A stretch of DNA of 64,000 nucleotides. It comes from Phyllobacterium trifolii (lineage in GTDB: Bacteria; Pseudomonadota; Alphaproteobacteria; Rhizobiales; Rhizobiaceae). The notes under the pieces were generated by a model. The model saw only the letters and a program-made list of their open reading frames with translations. It was not told where the DNA came from and made no database searches. The stretch lies in the NCBI RefSeq assembly GCF_014192095.1, contig NZ_JACHXN010000015.1, forward strand, positions 1-64,000, read 5' to 3'. Of the stretch, positions 44,764-54,882 are shown piece after piece. The translations under genes and the position numbers were made by a program. Position 1 is the first letter of the stretch. Each line of letters starts with the position of its first letter.

Positions 44764-46365
44764 ATGACGGTAAGTAACGCAACTGATGCCAGTCTGCGCG
44801 CTGAGCATCCACTCGACAAACCAAGCAGTCTCGGTCAATGGCCGAATTATGCTGTAGTAGCCATCCTCCTCGCCGGGTTTGTTTATGTCGGTTATTCCCT
44901 CACCAATGAGTTGACCAGCTCAGTCGCGGTGCCGTGGATACTTCTCGGCCTGGCGCTGCTCATCGCGCTCGGCTTCGAATTCGTCAACGGCTTCCACGAT
45001 ACGGCAAACGCCGTGGCGACGGTGATTTATACCAATTCGCTGCCGGCCGAACTTGCCGTGATCTGGTCCGGTTTCTTCAATTTCCTCGGCGTGATGACGG
45101 CGAGCGGCGCTGTTGCCTTCGGTATCATTTCGCTGCTGCCGGTGGAACTGATCATGCAGGTTGGCTCCAGTGCCGGTCTTGCGATGGTGTTCTCACTTTT
45201 GATCGCTGCGATCCTGTGGAACCTCGGCACCTGGTATCTGGGCATTCCTTCTTCAAGTTCGCACACGCTGGTCGGATCGATCGTCGGTGTGGGCCTTGCC
45301 AACCAGTTTCTGGCTCCGGCTGGCACCGTGACGAGCGGCGTCGACTGGTCCAAAGCGACCGAAGTCGGCATGTCCCTTTTAATCTCGCCGCTCGTTGGCT
45401 TTGGCGTCGCCGCGCTGCTTCTGCTGGTGATGAAGGTCCTCGTCAAGAGCAAGGCGCTTTATGAGGCGCCGAAGGGCAATACCCCGCCGCCCTTGTGGAT
45501 CCGGGCTCTGCTCATCTTCACCTGCACAGGCGTTTCCTTTGCCCATGGCTCGAACGACGGCCAGAAGGGCATGGGCCTGATCATGCTGATCCTGATCGGC
45601 GTCGTTCCGACCGCTTTTGCCCTGAACCGCACGCCGGACGTCAATTATCTTGAGGCCTACAAGGCCGCTTCGACCGCGGCGAGCACGGCGTTGCACAAGT
45701 ATGCCAAGCCGGAAGTTGCAGTCACCGATGCCCGCGAGGTGGTCAACAATGCGGTTCGCACCAAGACATGGAGCGACGAGATGTCCGCCGCATTGCCGCG
45801 CTTCATCGATGATACGAGCGCGTCGATCTCGCCCTACGGTTCGGCCGCCAACGTGCCAAACGGCATGGTCAGCAACACGCGCAATGATATGTACCTGATC
45901 GGCGAGGCGCTGAAACTGGTCGAGAAACAGAAGCCCCTGCCGCTGCAGGATGCAGAAATGACAGCCGTGAAGTCCTACCACAAGGCCATCGACAACGCGA
46001 CGAAGTTCATCCCGACTTGGGTGAAGGTCGCCGTGGCGCTAGCTCTCGGTCTTGGCACCATGGTCGGCTGGAAGCGCATTGTCGTCACCGTCGGCGAAAA
46101 GATCGGCAAGACCCACCTGACCTATGGGCAAGGCGCATCGGCAGAACTTGTGGCGATGGGGACGATCTTTACCGCCGATAGCCTGGGCTTGCCGGTGAGT
46201 ACAACACACATCCTGTCGTCGGGCGTTGCCGGTACGATGGTCGCCAATGGTTCAGGGTTGCAGATGTCAACCGTGCGAAACCTCGCGATGGCGTGGATCT
46301 TGACCTTGCCGGTCTCGATCGCACTGTCGTTCACGCTGTTCCTGATCTTGCGGCATCTAATCTAG
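44764..46365 (+). CDS. pit: Inorganic phosphate transporter (Pit family)
   Basis: A 533-residue Pit-type phosphate permease. Two homologous halves carry the signatures GFEFVNGFHDTANAVATVIYT and, near the end, GTIFTADSLGLPVSTTH. A cytoplasmic loop of about 110 residues separates them. Pit carries metal-phosphate in symport with protons. A long spacer with a 36-base inverted repeat lies upstream and a strong terminator downstream. Confidence 0.92.
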   Translation: MTVSNATDASLRAEHPLDKPSSLGQWPNYAVVAILLAGFVYVGYSLTNELTSSVAVPWILLGLALLIALGFEFVNGFHDTANAVATVIYTNSLPAELAVIWSGFFNFLGVMTASGAVAFGIISLLPVELIMQVGSSAGLAMVFSLLIAAILWNLGTWYLGIPSSSSHTLVGSIVGVGLANQFLAPAGTVTSGVDWSKATEVGMSLLISPLVGFGVAALLLLVMKVLVKSKALYEAPKGNTPPPLWIRALLIFTCTGVSFAHGSNDGQKGMGLIMLILIGVVPTAFALNRTPDVNYLEAYKAASTAASTALHKYAKPEVAVTDAREVVNNAVRTKTWSDEMSAALPRFIDDTSASISPYGSAANVPNGMVSNTRNDMYLIGEALKLVEKQKPLPLQDAEMTAVKSYHKAIDNATKFIPTWVKVAVALALGLGTMVGWKRIVVTVGEKIGKTHLTYGQGASAELVAMGTIFTADSLGLPVSTTHILSSGVAGTMVANGSGLQMSTVRNLAMAWILTLPVSIALSFTLFLILRHLI

Positions 46366-46386
46366 AAGCAGGCATTAGAACAAATT

Positions 46387-46408
46387 GGCCGGCTTTGCCG
46401 GCCTTTTT
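46387..46408 (+). terminator. Rho-independent terminator of the phosphate transporter gene
   Basis: GGCCGGC (46387-46393), loop TTT, GCCGGCC (46397-46403), then TTTTT. It lies 22 bases after the stop codon. Confidence 0.88.
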
Positions 46409-46427
46409 CTGCCTACCCGATCGTGAC

Positions 46428-47270
46428 TTAGGCGTCCGGGTAATCCGCACCCAACGTCACCTTTTCCCAAGCGCCGAAATCCTTCTGAAGGTCGGCAATC
46501 TTGGCATGGGCGTTCTGGAAAGCCTGTTTGCCGAGCAGCAGGCGCAACGGCGGATCCTTGGCTTCGACCGCCTGGACGATCGCCTTGGCCGCACGGACCG
46601 GATCACCCGGCTGATTGCCACTGATATTACGGATCATCTCAGCACGCTGGCCGGACGTGGCGCGATAATCTTCAATCGTGTGCTTGGCTTCATTGGCGGA
46701 GCGGCCCGCCCAATCGGTGCGGAATGGACCTGGCTCGACGATAAGCACCTTGAGCCCGAGGGGCGCGATTTCCTTTGAAAGAGCTTCCGATAGCGCTTCA
46801 ACGGCGAATTTGGTCGCGGTGTAGAAACTGACGGCAGGGTTGGCCACCAAACCACCCTGTGAAGAGATATTCACGACGGTGCCCGAGCGCTGTTTCCGGA
46901 GGGTTGGCAGGACTGCACGCGTCATATTTGCGAGACCCCAGACGTTGATTTCAAACATCTGCCGCACCTCTTCCATCTCGCTCTCCTCGAAGGAGGCGAA
47001 ATAGCCGATGCCGGCATTGTTGACGAGCACGTCGATGCGGCCAAAACGCTCCAATGTCGCCTTTACGGCGTTTTCAATATCCTCAGGCTTGGTCACGTCG
47101 AGCTTCAGCAAAAGCGCATTGTCCTCATGGCCTTTGGCAATGTCTTCGATCTGTGAAACGTTGCGAGCGGTGACAACGGTCGGACAACCAAGCTCAAGCG
47201 TATGGCGCGCAAGTTCGCGGCCAAAGCCGGTTGAACAGCCAGTGATGAACCAGACAGGTTTCGATGTCAT
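46428..47270 (-). CDS. SDR-family oxidoreductase
   Basis: A 280-residue short-chain dehydrogenase. TGCSTGFGREL near the N-terminus is the cofactor loop, NNAGIGYF follows, and the catalytic site is at SFYTATKFA (YxxxK). This subgroup is often annotated as a ketoreductase or retinol dehydrogenase-like; the substrate is unknown. Start at 47270. It is convergent with the phosphate transporter and lies 123 bases after the next SDR gene, which is on the same strand. Confidence 0.82.
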   Translation of the reverse strand: MTSKPVWFITGCSTGFGRELARHTLELGCPTVVTARNVSQIEDIAKGHEDNALLLKLDVTKPEDIENAVKATLERFGRIDVLVNNAGIGYFASFEESEMEEVRQMFEINVWGLANMTRAVLPTLRKQRSGTVVNISSQGGLVANPAVSFYTATKFAVEALSEALSKEIAPLGLKVLIVEPGPFRTDWAGRSANEAKHTIEDYRATSGQRAEMIRNISGNQPGDPVRAAKAIVQAVEAKDPPLRLLLGKQAFQNAHAKIADLQKDFGAWEKVTLGADYPDA

Positions 47271-47393
47271 GTTTATGTCCTTGAAAGATGGGAGCGCCAC
47301 GGGGGTCCGAAGGGGCCAGGGCAGCACAGGGGGAAATTTGGCTACACTGGTAATGTAGCCCACCTAGCCCATGTTTCAAGGTTTATCGTTCGA

Positions 47394-48143
47394 TCAGATG
47401 CAGCGCCCGCCATCAACTTCCAGTGCAACGCCGGTAATAAAGTCGGCCTCGCTCGAGGCGAGCCACAATGCTGCATTGGCGACGTCGAGTGGTGTGGACA
47501 GGCGGCCAAGCGGAACCGTCGCCTTGAACTGCGCACGCTTTTCCGGCGTGTCTTCACCCATGAACAGGCCAAGCATCGGGGTTTCGCCCGCGACCGGGCA
47601 CAGGCAATTGACCCGGATGTTTTTAGGTGCGAGTTCGATCGCCATGGATTTGGTGGCGCTGATCGCCCAACCTTTCGACGCATTGTACCAAGTGAGACCA
47701 GGCCGCGGGCGCAGGCCCGCCGTCGAGGCGGTCGTAATGATCGAGCCACCGCCCTGCCTTTCCATGATAGGCACCACGGCAAGCGCGGAATAGTAAATCG
47801 CTTTCATGTTGACGCCGGTGATGAGATCGAACGTCGCCTCGTCAACGCCGAGCATCGAGCCATTGCGGTGGGTGAAGCCGGCATTGTTCACCATGATGTC
47901 GATCCGGCCAAACGCGTCCATTGCCGCCTTTACCATAACGTCCACTTCCTCCTTGCGCGTAACGTCGGCATGAACGGCAACGGAGGTCTTGCCAATATCC
48001 GCGGCGACCTTCTCGGCGCCCACAAGGTTCAGATCAGCAACAACGACATTGGCGCCTTCCCCCGCAAAGCGCTTGGCCATTGCCTCGCCAAAACCCGACG
48101 CGCCTCCGGTGATGATTGCTGTCTTGCCTGCCAAACGCTTCAT
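47394..48143 (-). CDS. SDR-family oxidoreductase (FabG-like)
   Basis: A 249-residue SDR. The cofactor motif is TGGASGFGEAM, with NNAGFTHRNG and the YNASKGW catalytic YxxxK. The C-terminus ends GVALEVDGGRCI. Adjacent to an aldehyde dehydrogenase gene 41 bases upstream on the same strand, so the pair is probably an alcohol/aldehyde oxidation operon. Substrate unknown. Confidence 0.85.
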   Translation of the reverse strand: MKRLAGKTAIITGGASGFGEAMAKRFAGEGANVVVADLNLVGAEKVAADIGKTSVAVHADVTRKEEVDVMVKAAMDAFGRIDIMVNNAGFTHRNGSMLGVDEATFDLITGVNMKAIYYSALAVVPIMERQGGGSIITTASTAGLRPRPGLTWYNASKGWAISATKSMAIELAPKNIRVNCLCPVAGETPMLGLFMGEDTPEKRAQFKATVPLGRLSTPLDVANAALWLASSEADFITGVALEVDGGRCI

Positions 48144-48184
48144 GTCTTCTCCTCATACATGCTGGTTGTCATAGGTGGATTTGA

Positions 48185-49660
48185 TCATTCGTGACGGAAG
48201 ATGATCGTCTTGGTCGCGGACATGTCGTAGAGGGCCTCGAAACCCTTTTCGCGACCATGACCGGATTTCTTGAAGCCGCCAAATGGCAGTTCGACGCCAC
48301 CGCCCGCGCCGTAGGCATTGACGAAGACCTGACCCGCACGCACGCGCTTGGCAACGCGATGCTGGCGCGCACCGTCTTTGGTCCAGATACCCGCTACAAG
48401 GCCATATTCCGTGTGGTTGGCGAGCCCTATTGCCTCCTGCTCGTCGTCAAACGCGAACAGCGTGAGCACAGGGCCGAAAACCTCCTCCTGGGCGATAATG
48501 GCCGTCGGATCGACGGCGCCAAACAGCACTGGTGCTACATAGTAGCCGGTGGCCGGGGCGTGGACGTCGATGGAACCCTGCGCAATAACATTAATGCCTG
48601 CTTCGGCAGCCGACGTGACGTAATTTTCAACCTTGCGTTTCTGTGTCGGATTGATCATCGCCCCAAGGTCGAGATCGGCATCGTGTGGGCCGGCAACGAG
48701 CTTGCCGAAACGCTCGCCCAGCGCTGCTGCGACCTCATCGTAGATCCGGCGCTCGATGAGAATGCGGCTACCGGCCGAGCAGGTCTGCCCACCGTTCTGG
48801 ATGATTGCATTGACGAGAACCGGGAGCGCCTTTTCAATATCCGCGTCGGCAAAGATAATCTGCGGTGACTTGCCGCCAAGTTCCATCGTAACGCCGCGAT
48901 TATTCGCGGCGGCGGCCTGCTGGATGGCTGTGCCGGTTGCAGGAGAACCAGTGAATGTCACATAGTCAACGCCGGGATGCGCTGAAAGGGCTGCACCTGC
49001 TTCGCGGCCATAGCCGGTGATGACATTGAGCACGCCCTCCGGAAAACCTGCCTCGATGGCAAGTTCGCCGATACGGATTGTCGAGAGCGATGCATCTTCG
49101 GCTGGCTTGATGACCAGCGTGTTGCCCATGGCAAGCGCCGCGCCAACCACGCGCGCCATAATCTGCATCGGGTAATTCCACGGAATGATCCCGGCAACGA
49201 CGCCATGCGGTTCGCGCAGGGTCAGCGCCGTATAGCCGTCGAGAAACGGGATCGTATCGCCATGGATCTTGTCGGCGGCACCGCCGTAGAATTCATAATA
49301 ACGCATGGCGGCAGCAACGTCGGCTTTGCCCTGGCGAATTGGTTTACCGGTATCGCGCGATTCGAGCGCTGCAAGTTCATCACCATGCTGTTCGATCAAG
49401 TGCCCGAGCCGCGTCAACAGCCTACCGCGTTCGAAGGCTGGCATCCTTGACCAAGAGCCATGATCGAAGGACCCGCGCGCGGCGCGTATGGCACGATCCA
49501 CATCATCGGCATCGCACGCCGGAATGGTCGCAAAGGCCAAGCCATCGGACGGACACAAAACAGTGATCGTTTCCTGGCTTAATGCGGCAACAGGTCTGCC
49601 ATTCATGATATTCAGGAAATGCTTATCCTGTGCGACAACTCTGGATAGATTATGTACCAT
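48185..49660 (-). CDS. Aldehyde dehydrogenase family protein
   Basis: A 491-residue NAD(P)-dependent aldehyde dehydrogenase. The catalytic Cys lies in GGQTCSAGS and the general base Glu in TMELGGKSPQ. The Rossmann motif FTGSPATG is present, and IIPWNYPMQ is the substrate-channel segment. Resembles betaine aldehyde and gamma-aminobutyraldehyde-type dehydrogenases, which could link it to polyamine breakdown, but this is inference. First gene of a probable two-gene operon with the FabG-like SDR. Divergent from zwf. Confidence 0.88.
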   Translation of the reverse strand: MVHNLSRVVAQDKHFLNIMNGRPVAALSQETITVLCPSDGLAFATIPACDADDVDRAIRAARGSFDHGSWSRMPAFERGRLLTRLGHLIEQHGDELAALESRDTGKPIRQGKADVAAAMRYYEFYGGAADKIHGDTIPFLDGYTALTLREPHGVVAGIIPWNYPMQIMARVVGAALAMGNTLVIKPAEDASLSTIRIGELAIEAGFPEGVLNVITGYGREAGAALSAHPGVDYVTFTGSPATGTAIQQAAAANNRGVTMELGGKSPQIIFADADIEKALPVLVNAIIQNGGQTCSAGSRILIERRIYDEVAAALGERFGKLVAGPHDADLDLGAMINPTQKRKVENYVTSAAEAGINVIAQGSIDVHAPATGYYVAPVLFGAVDPTAIIAQEEVFGPVLTLFAFDDEQEAIGLANHTEYGLVAGIWTKDGARQHRVAKRVRAGQVFVNAYGAGGGVELPFGGFKKSGHGREKGFEALYDMSATKTIIFRHE

Positions 49661-49801
49661 GATCACATCCCATTCGTTGCAAGCCTATTGGAAAGGATAC
49701 GAATTGGAAATGCATTTTGACGCAGTTTGTGCTTCAGGACTGGTCATTTTAAATCGATTAGATTATACAACCCGCAAAGTCAGGCATAGCGAGACTCTCC
49801 C

Positions 49802-51274
49802 ATGACAAGTCAGATTATCCCGGTTGATCCCTTTGATTGTATCGTGTTCGGAGGTACCGGCGACCTTGCCGAGCGCAAGCTGATCCCGGCGCTTTATCAA
49901 CGCCAGCGCGATGGCCAGCTTTCAGAACCGACCCGCATTATCGGCGCCTCCCGTTCGCCCATCTCAAACGACGATTACCGCAAGTTCGCGGAAAGCGCGA
50001 TCAAGGAATTCGTGAAGCCAAGCGAATTCGACCAGAAGCAGGTCGATCAGTTTCTGGCGCGTGTGTCCTATGTCGCGGTCGATGCCACCTCCGACAATGG
50101 CTGGGAGGAGCTGAAAACCGAGATCGGTAATGATACCAAACGCGTCCGCGCCTTTTATCTTGCTGTCAGCCCATCGCTCTTCGCCGATATCTCAAGCCGC
50201 CTGAAGAGCTACAAGCTCGTCCATGACCATACGCGTATTATCGTCGAGAAGCCGATTGGCCGCGACCTTCAGTCAGCCATCGCACTCAATGATACGATCG
50301 GCCACGTTTTTCACGAGCAGCAGATTTTCCGCATCGATCACTATCTTGGCAAGGAGACTGTGCAGAACCTGATGGCGCTGCGCTTTGCCAATGCGCTGTA
50401 TGAACCTCTTTGGAATTCGGCCCATATCGACCACGTGCAGATTACCGTTGCTGAATCTGTGGGGCTGGAAAATCGTGCTGGCTATTACGATACGGCGGGT
50501 GCACTTCGCGACATGGTGCAAAATCACATCATGCAGCTGCTCTGCCTCGTGGCTATGGAGCCGCCGGCATCGATGGATGCGGATGCAGTGCGCGACGAAA
50601 AGTTGAAGGTGCTGCGTTCGCTCAGCCCGATAACGTCGAAGAACGCCGACGAGCTTACCGTCCGCGGCCAATATCGTGCTGGCGCTTCTTCAGGCGGCGC
50701 AGTGAAGGGCTACATACAAGAGCTGGAACACCCCAGCAACACCGAAACATTCGTCGCCATCAAGGCCGAAATCGCCAACTGGCGCTGGGCCGGGGTGCCG
50801 TTTTATCTGCGTACCGGCAAGCGCCTGGCATCACGTGCTTCCGAAATCGTCGTGTCGTTCAAGCCTATCCCGCATTCGATCTTCGGTGAGAGTGCCGGCC
50901 GCGTTGTCGCCAACCAGCTCGTCATCCGCCTGCAGCCGGACGAGGGCGTCAAGCAGTGGATGATGATCAAGGACCCGGGTCCGGGCGGCATGCGCCTGCG
51001 TCACGTTCCTCTGGACATGACCTTTGCCGAATCCTTCACCGCGCGTAGCCCCGACGCCTATGAACGGTTGATCATGGATGTAGTACGCGGCAACCAGACA
51101 CTGTTCATGCGGCGCGATGAAGTGGTCGCAGCGTGGCAATGGGTGGACCCGATCCTGAAGGCATGGGCCGAAACCGAACAGCCACCGGCAGGCTATACCG
51201 CCGGCACGTGGGGTCCATCGGCGGCCATCGCGCTTATCGAACGCGACAACCGCACATGGCATGAACCTGAGTGA
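49802..51274 (+). CDS. zwf: Glucose-6-phosphate 1-dehydrogenase
   Basis: A 490-residue G6PDH. The NADP loop is VFGGTGDLAERKL, and the substrate motif RIDHYLGKE is intact. It oxidises glucose-6-phosphate to 6-phosphogluconolactone. First gene of the zwf-pgl-edd order of rhizobia. No HexR-type gene is adjacent. Confidence 0.95.
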   Translation: MTSQIIPVDPFDCIVFGGTGDLAERKLIPALYQRQRDGQLSEPTRIIGASRSPISNDDYRKFAESAIKEFVKPSEFDQKQVDQFLARVSYVAVDATSDNGWEELKTEIGNDTKRVRAFYLAVSPSLFADISSRLKSYKLVHDHTRIIVEKPIGRDLQSAIALNDTIGHVFHEQQIFRIDHYLGKETVQNLMALRFANALYEPLWNSAHIDHVQITVAESVGLENRAGYYDTAGALRDMVQNHIMQLLCLVAMEPPASMDADAVRDEKLKVLRSLSPITSKNADELTVRGQYRAGASSGGAVKGYIQELEHPSNTETFVAIKAEIANWRWAGVPFYLRTGKRLASRASEIVVSFKPIPHSIFGESAGRVVANQLVIRLQPDEGVKQWMMIKDPGPGGMRLRHVPLDMTFAESFTARSPDAYERLIMDVVRGNQTLFMRRDEVVAAWQWVDPILKAWAETEQPPAGYTAGTWGPSAAIALIERDNRTWHEPE

Positions 51275-51285
51275 AATTTGATCCC

Positions 51286-51990
51286 ATGACAGCAGATCCG
51301 CGACTGAACAGTTTTGCCGATGGCAATGCGCTTGCCGAAGCCCTCGCTTCGACAGTCGCGGCGCGTCTGGCGGACGCAGTGGAGGCACGCGGCAAGGCTG
51401 TGCTGGCCGTATCGGGCGGCACAACCCCTGCCCGGTTTTTCAAGGTGCTGTCACTCAAGGATTTGCCGTGGGACAAGATCACGATCACGCTGGTGGACGA
51501 GCGCTTCGTACCGCCGACCAGCGACCGTTCAAACCAGAAGCTCGTGACAGAAATGCTTCTGCAGAATCACGCGATCAAGGCCAAGTTTGTAGGACTCTAC
51601 AATCACGCGCCGAACGTCGAAGAGGGTGCTAAAATGGCAGGGCAAGCCATTGCGGGGATTGGACAGCCATTCGATGTCGTCATTCTCGGCATGGGCGGCG
51701 ATGGTCATACCGCGTCGTTCTTTCCCGGCGGAGACCGATTGAGCGATGCGATATCGCCAGATCAGCCAGAGCTGGTGCTGCCGATGCATGCAGAAGGCGC
51801 AGGCGAGCCAAGGCTGACGCTGACACTGCCAGCAATCGTCAATGCACGTTTCGTGGCGCTGCATATTGAAGGCGCGGGCAAGCGTACGACCCTTGAGGCG
51901 GCTCTTGGACGTGGCGCGACAACCGACATGCCGATACGCGCGATATTGCGATACGAGCCGATTGAGCTCGAGATTTTCTGGGCTCCCTGA
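51286..51990 (+). CDS. pgl: 6-Phosphogluconolactonase
   Basis: A 234-residue DevB/SOL-type lactonase. VSGGTTPARFF, LVDERFVPP and ILGMGGDGHTASFFPG are the family blocks. It hydrolyses 6-phosphogluconolactone. A GTG at 51271 overlaps the zwf stop and could start translation five codons earlier; the ATG at 51286 is the more conventional choice. Second gene of the Entner-Doudoroff operon. Confidence 0.93.
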   Translation: MTADPRLNSFADGNALAEALASTVAARLADAVEARGKAVLAVSGGTTPARFFKVLSLKDLPWDKITITLVDERFVPPTSDRSNQKLVTEMLLQNHAIKAKFVGLYNHAPNVEEGAKMAGQAIAGIGQPFDVVILGMGGDGHTASFFPGGDRLSDAISPDQPELVLPMHAEGAGEPRLTLTLPAIVNARFVALHIEGAGKRTTLEAALGRGATTDMPIRAILRYEPIELEIFWAP

Positions 51991-52057
51991 GGCTCGGAGC
52001 GTGTGATTGCCGGGAAGGCTCCCAAGCTTCCGGGCAAACGCCATAAGGAGACATGAA

Positions 52058-53881
52058 ATGACCGTCCTGCAACGGGTGAAAAGCATTACCCATCGCATCT
52101 GCGAACAGTCGAAGCCGACACGCGATGTCTATCTCGATCATCTTCGCGAAGCGGCATCGCGCAAGCCAAAGCGTTCGGCGCTCGCCTGCGCCAATCTCGC
52201 CCATGGGTTTGCAGCCTGCAGCCCTTCCGACAAGGCGGCGCTCGCTGGCGATGTCGTGCCGAACCTCGGCATCATCACCTCCTACAATGACATGCTCTCG
52301 GCACACCAGCCGTTTGAGACCTATCCGCAGCTGATCAAGGCAGCAGCCAAAGAGGCCGGCGGTGTGGCCCAGGTCGCGGGCGGCGTGCCCGCCATGTGTG
52401 ATGGCGTGACGCAAGGCCAGCCCGGCATGGAGCTCTCGCTGTTTTCGCGCGACGTTATTGCCATGGCGACCGCCATCGGCCTGTCGCACGACATGTTTGA
52501 CGCGGCGGTCTATCTCGGCGTCTGCGACAAGATCGTACCGGGCCTCGTGATCGGCGCGCTTACCTTCGGCCATCTCCCTGCAGTGTTCATTCCCGCAGGC
52601 CCAATGACCACCGGCCTTCCCAATGACGAGAAGGCCAAGACGCGCCAGCTCTATGCGGAAGGCAAGGTCGGGCGCGAAGAACTGCTCGAATCCGAATCCA
52701 AGTCCTATCATGGGCCTGGCACCTGCACCTTCTATGGCACGGCGAATTCCAACCAGATGCTGATGGAGATCATGGGTCTGCACATGCCGGGTTCGTCGTT
52801 CATCAATCCGGGCACGCCCTTGCGCGACGCGCTGACGCGTGAAGCGGCGAAGCGGGCGCTTGCGATTACGGCGCTTGGCAATGAGTACACGCCGGTCGGT
52901 GAAATGATCGATGAGCGCAGTATCGTCAATGGCGTTGTCGGCCTGCACGCCACGGGTGGCTCGACCAATCATACGATGCACCTCGTCGCCATGGCGGCGG
53001 CCGCCGGCATCAAGCTGACCTGGCAGGACATTTCCGATCTCTCCGACGTCGTGCCGTTGCTGGCGCGCGTTTACCCCAATGGTCTTGCCGACGTGAACCA
53101 TTTTCATGCCGCCGGTGGCATGGGTTATATTATACGCGAGTTGCTCGACGGCGGCCTCTTGCACGAAGACGTCAAGACGGTCTGGGGCGGAACAGAGGGT
53201 TTGCGCGCCTATACGATCGAGCCGAAGCTCGGTGAAAACGGCACGGTGTTGCGCGAACCGGTCGCTGCGGAAAGCGCCGACAAAAAAGTGCTGTCTACCT
53301 GCAAGCAGCCGTTCCAGGTTACGGGTGGTCTCAAGATGCTCAAGGGCAACCTCGGCACGGCGGTGATCAAGACATCAGCCGTGAAAGCCGACCGGCACAT
53401 CATCGAGGCGCCCGCGATCGTGTTCGACAGCCAGGCAGCGCTGCAGGACGCGTTCAAGGCCGGAAAGCTCGACCGCGATTTCGTCGCGATCGTGCGGTTC
53501 CAGGGGCCTCGCGCCAATGGCATGCCTGAACTGCACAAGCTCACCCCTGCCCTAGGCGTGCTGCAGGATCGCGGCCATATGGTTGCCCTGGTCACGGACG
53601 GGCGCATGTCCGGCGCGTCCGGCAAGGTTCCGGCGGCTATTCATGTGACGCCGGAAGCGCTCGATGGCGGCATCATCGGCAAGATCCGGGATGGCGATGT
53701 GGTTCGACTCGATGCCGAAATCGGCACGCTCGACGTGCTTGAAGATCCTGAGGTCCTCGCAGCGCGCCCGACGCCGGACGTTGATATCAGCCACAACAGC
53801 TACGGCATGGGGCGCGAACTCTTCGCAGCCTTCCGCAATGTTGTTGGGAAGGCGGAAAACGGCGCTTCAGTTTTCGGTTGA
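52058..53881 (+). CDS. edd: Phosphogluconate dehydratase
   Basis: A 607-residue iron-sulfur dehydratase of the IlvD/Edd family. It converts 6-phosphogluconate to KDPG. Cluster-binding cysteines appear in [22 protein letters not shown] and related blocks. An AAGGAG site at 52045-52050 precedes the ATG; an ATG at 52052 meets a stop two codons later and cannot start the gene. eda is not in this window. The stop abuts the convergent GlxA-like gene. Confidence 0.95.
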   Translation: MTVLQRVKSITHRICEQSKPTRDVYLDHLREAASRKPKRSALACANLAHGFAACSPSDKAALAGDVVPNLGIITSYNDMLSAHQPFETYPQLIKAAAKEAGGVAQVAGGVPAMCDGVTQGQPGMELSLFSRDVIAMATAIGLSHDMFDAAVYLGVCDKIVPGLVIGALTFGHLPAVFIPAGPMTTGLPNDEKAKTRQLYAEGKVGREELLESESKSYHGPGTCTFYGTANSNQMLMEIMGLHMPGSSFINPGTPLRDALTREAAKRALAITALGNEYTPVGEMIDERSIVNGVVGLHATGGSTNHTMHLVAMAAAAGIKLTWQDISDLSDVVPLLARVYPNGLADVNHFHAAGGMGYIIRELLDGGLLHEDVKTVWGGTEGLRAYTIEPKLGENGTVLREPVAAESADKKVLSTCKQPFQVTGGLKMLKGNLGTAVIKTSAVKADRHIIEAPAIVFDSQAALQDAFKAGKLDRDFVAIVRFQGPRANGMPELHKLTPALGVLQDRGHMVALVTDGRMSGASGKVPAAIHVTPEALDGGIIGKIRDGDVVRLDAEIGTLDVLEDPEVLAARPTPDVDISHNSYGMGRELFAAFRNVVGKAENGASVFG

Positions 53882-54844
53882 TCAGTAAGTCGTACGGCGC
53901 TCGTCCGAGGGTGAGCGCCCGAATTGCGCACGGTAACTCTGGGCAAAATAGGAATGCGACGTGAAGCCTGTCGCGAGCGCCACGTCCAGAATGGGCGAAT
54001 GGGTCTGGCGCAACAGTTCACGCGCCCGCTCCAGGCGGAGGCTCATGTAATAACGGCCCGGCGTCATGTTGAGATGGCGCAGGAACAACCGCTCCACCTG
54101 CCGGACCGACAGGCCAACGGCCTTGGCAAGACGCACAGCTGATTTCGGTTGTTCGAGATTGTCCGCCATAAGCTCGACGATCTTGCGCAGCTTTTCCGAC
54201 TTGCCGGTGAGATCACGTTCGGGACCGACACGCTGGCGGTCGGTCTGCGAGCGAATGCGTTCATGATGGAACTGGTTCGCCACTTCATTGGCAAGCGCCG
54301 GGCTGAAGTCCTGCTTGATGATATCCAGCATCAAATCGATCGAAGTCGTACCTCCGGCGCAGGTATAGCGCTTTCGATCGATTTCGAAGACATTGCCGGT
54401 GCACTCGATCTGCGGAAACCGCTCCTGAAAGCCGGCGCGATTTTCCCAGTGTATGGTGCAGCGATGACCTTCCAACTGCCCCGCCTCCGCCAGAATGTAA
54501 CTGCCTACATTCAGTCCGCCGAGCACGGCGCCGCGACGTCCCAGGGTGCGCAGGGTGGCGATGACCTTGGCCTTGTCGTCAAATTCAGTCGTCAACCCGG
54601 CGCAAATGAAGGTGATGTCGGCGCTGGGCAAATCCGCCAGCGCATATTGAACGTTGATTTCGAGCCCGTTTGAAGCGGTCACCGCTGCGCCATTGGCGGA
54701 AACGGTAGTCCAGGAATAGAACGCCTCCTCCGACATGCGGTTGGCCGTGCGCATGGTATCGATAGCCGCCGCGAGGCTGAACATCGGGAATCTGTCGACG
54801 AGCAGAAAGGCAAAGGTTCTGGTGACTTTGAGGGCTTCTGGCAT
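53882..54844 (-). CDS. GlxA-family AraC-type transcriptional regulator
   Basis: A 320-residue regulator. An N-terminal DJ-1/PfpI-like amidotransferase fold (about residues 8-185) without an apparent catalytic Cys triad is followed by an AraC helix-turn-helix pair (about 220-315; LAKAVGLSVRQVERLF and DVALATGFTSHSYF). Relatives such as GbdR and ArgR respond to glycine betaine, dimethylglycine or arginine. The nearby soxB gene makes a betaine/sarcosine link plausible. It follows folD by 38 bases and may be cotranscribed. Confidence 0.87.
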   Translation of the reverse strand: MPEALKVTRTFAFLLVDRFPMFSLAAAIDTMRTANRMSEEAFYSWTTVSANGAAVTASNGLEINVQYALADLPSADITFICAGLTTEFDDKAKVIATLRTLGRRGAVLGGLNVGSYILAEAGQLEGHRCTIHWENRAGFQERFPQIECTGNVFEIDRKRYTCAGGTTSIDLMLDIIKQDFSPALANEVANQFHHERIRSQTDRQRVGPERDLTGKSEKLRKIVELMADNLEQPKSAVRLAKAVGLSVRQVERLFLRHLNMTPGRYYMSLRLERARELLRQTHSPILDVALATGFTSHSYFAQSYRAQFGRSPSDERRTTY

Positions 54845-54882
54845 GCGTTGTTCTAACCGGATTCCCTGTAAGAGCAAATGGA

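Noticed and set aside
51839-53164. Long open frame antisense to pgl and edd
   Set aside because: Shadow of conserved genes; His/Arg-rich composition typical of antisense frames in GC-rich DNA.
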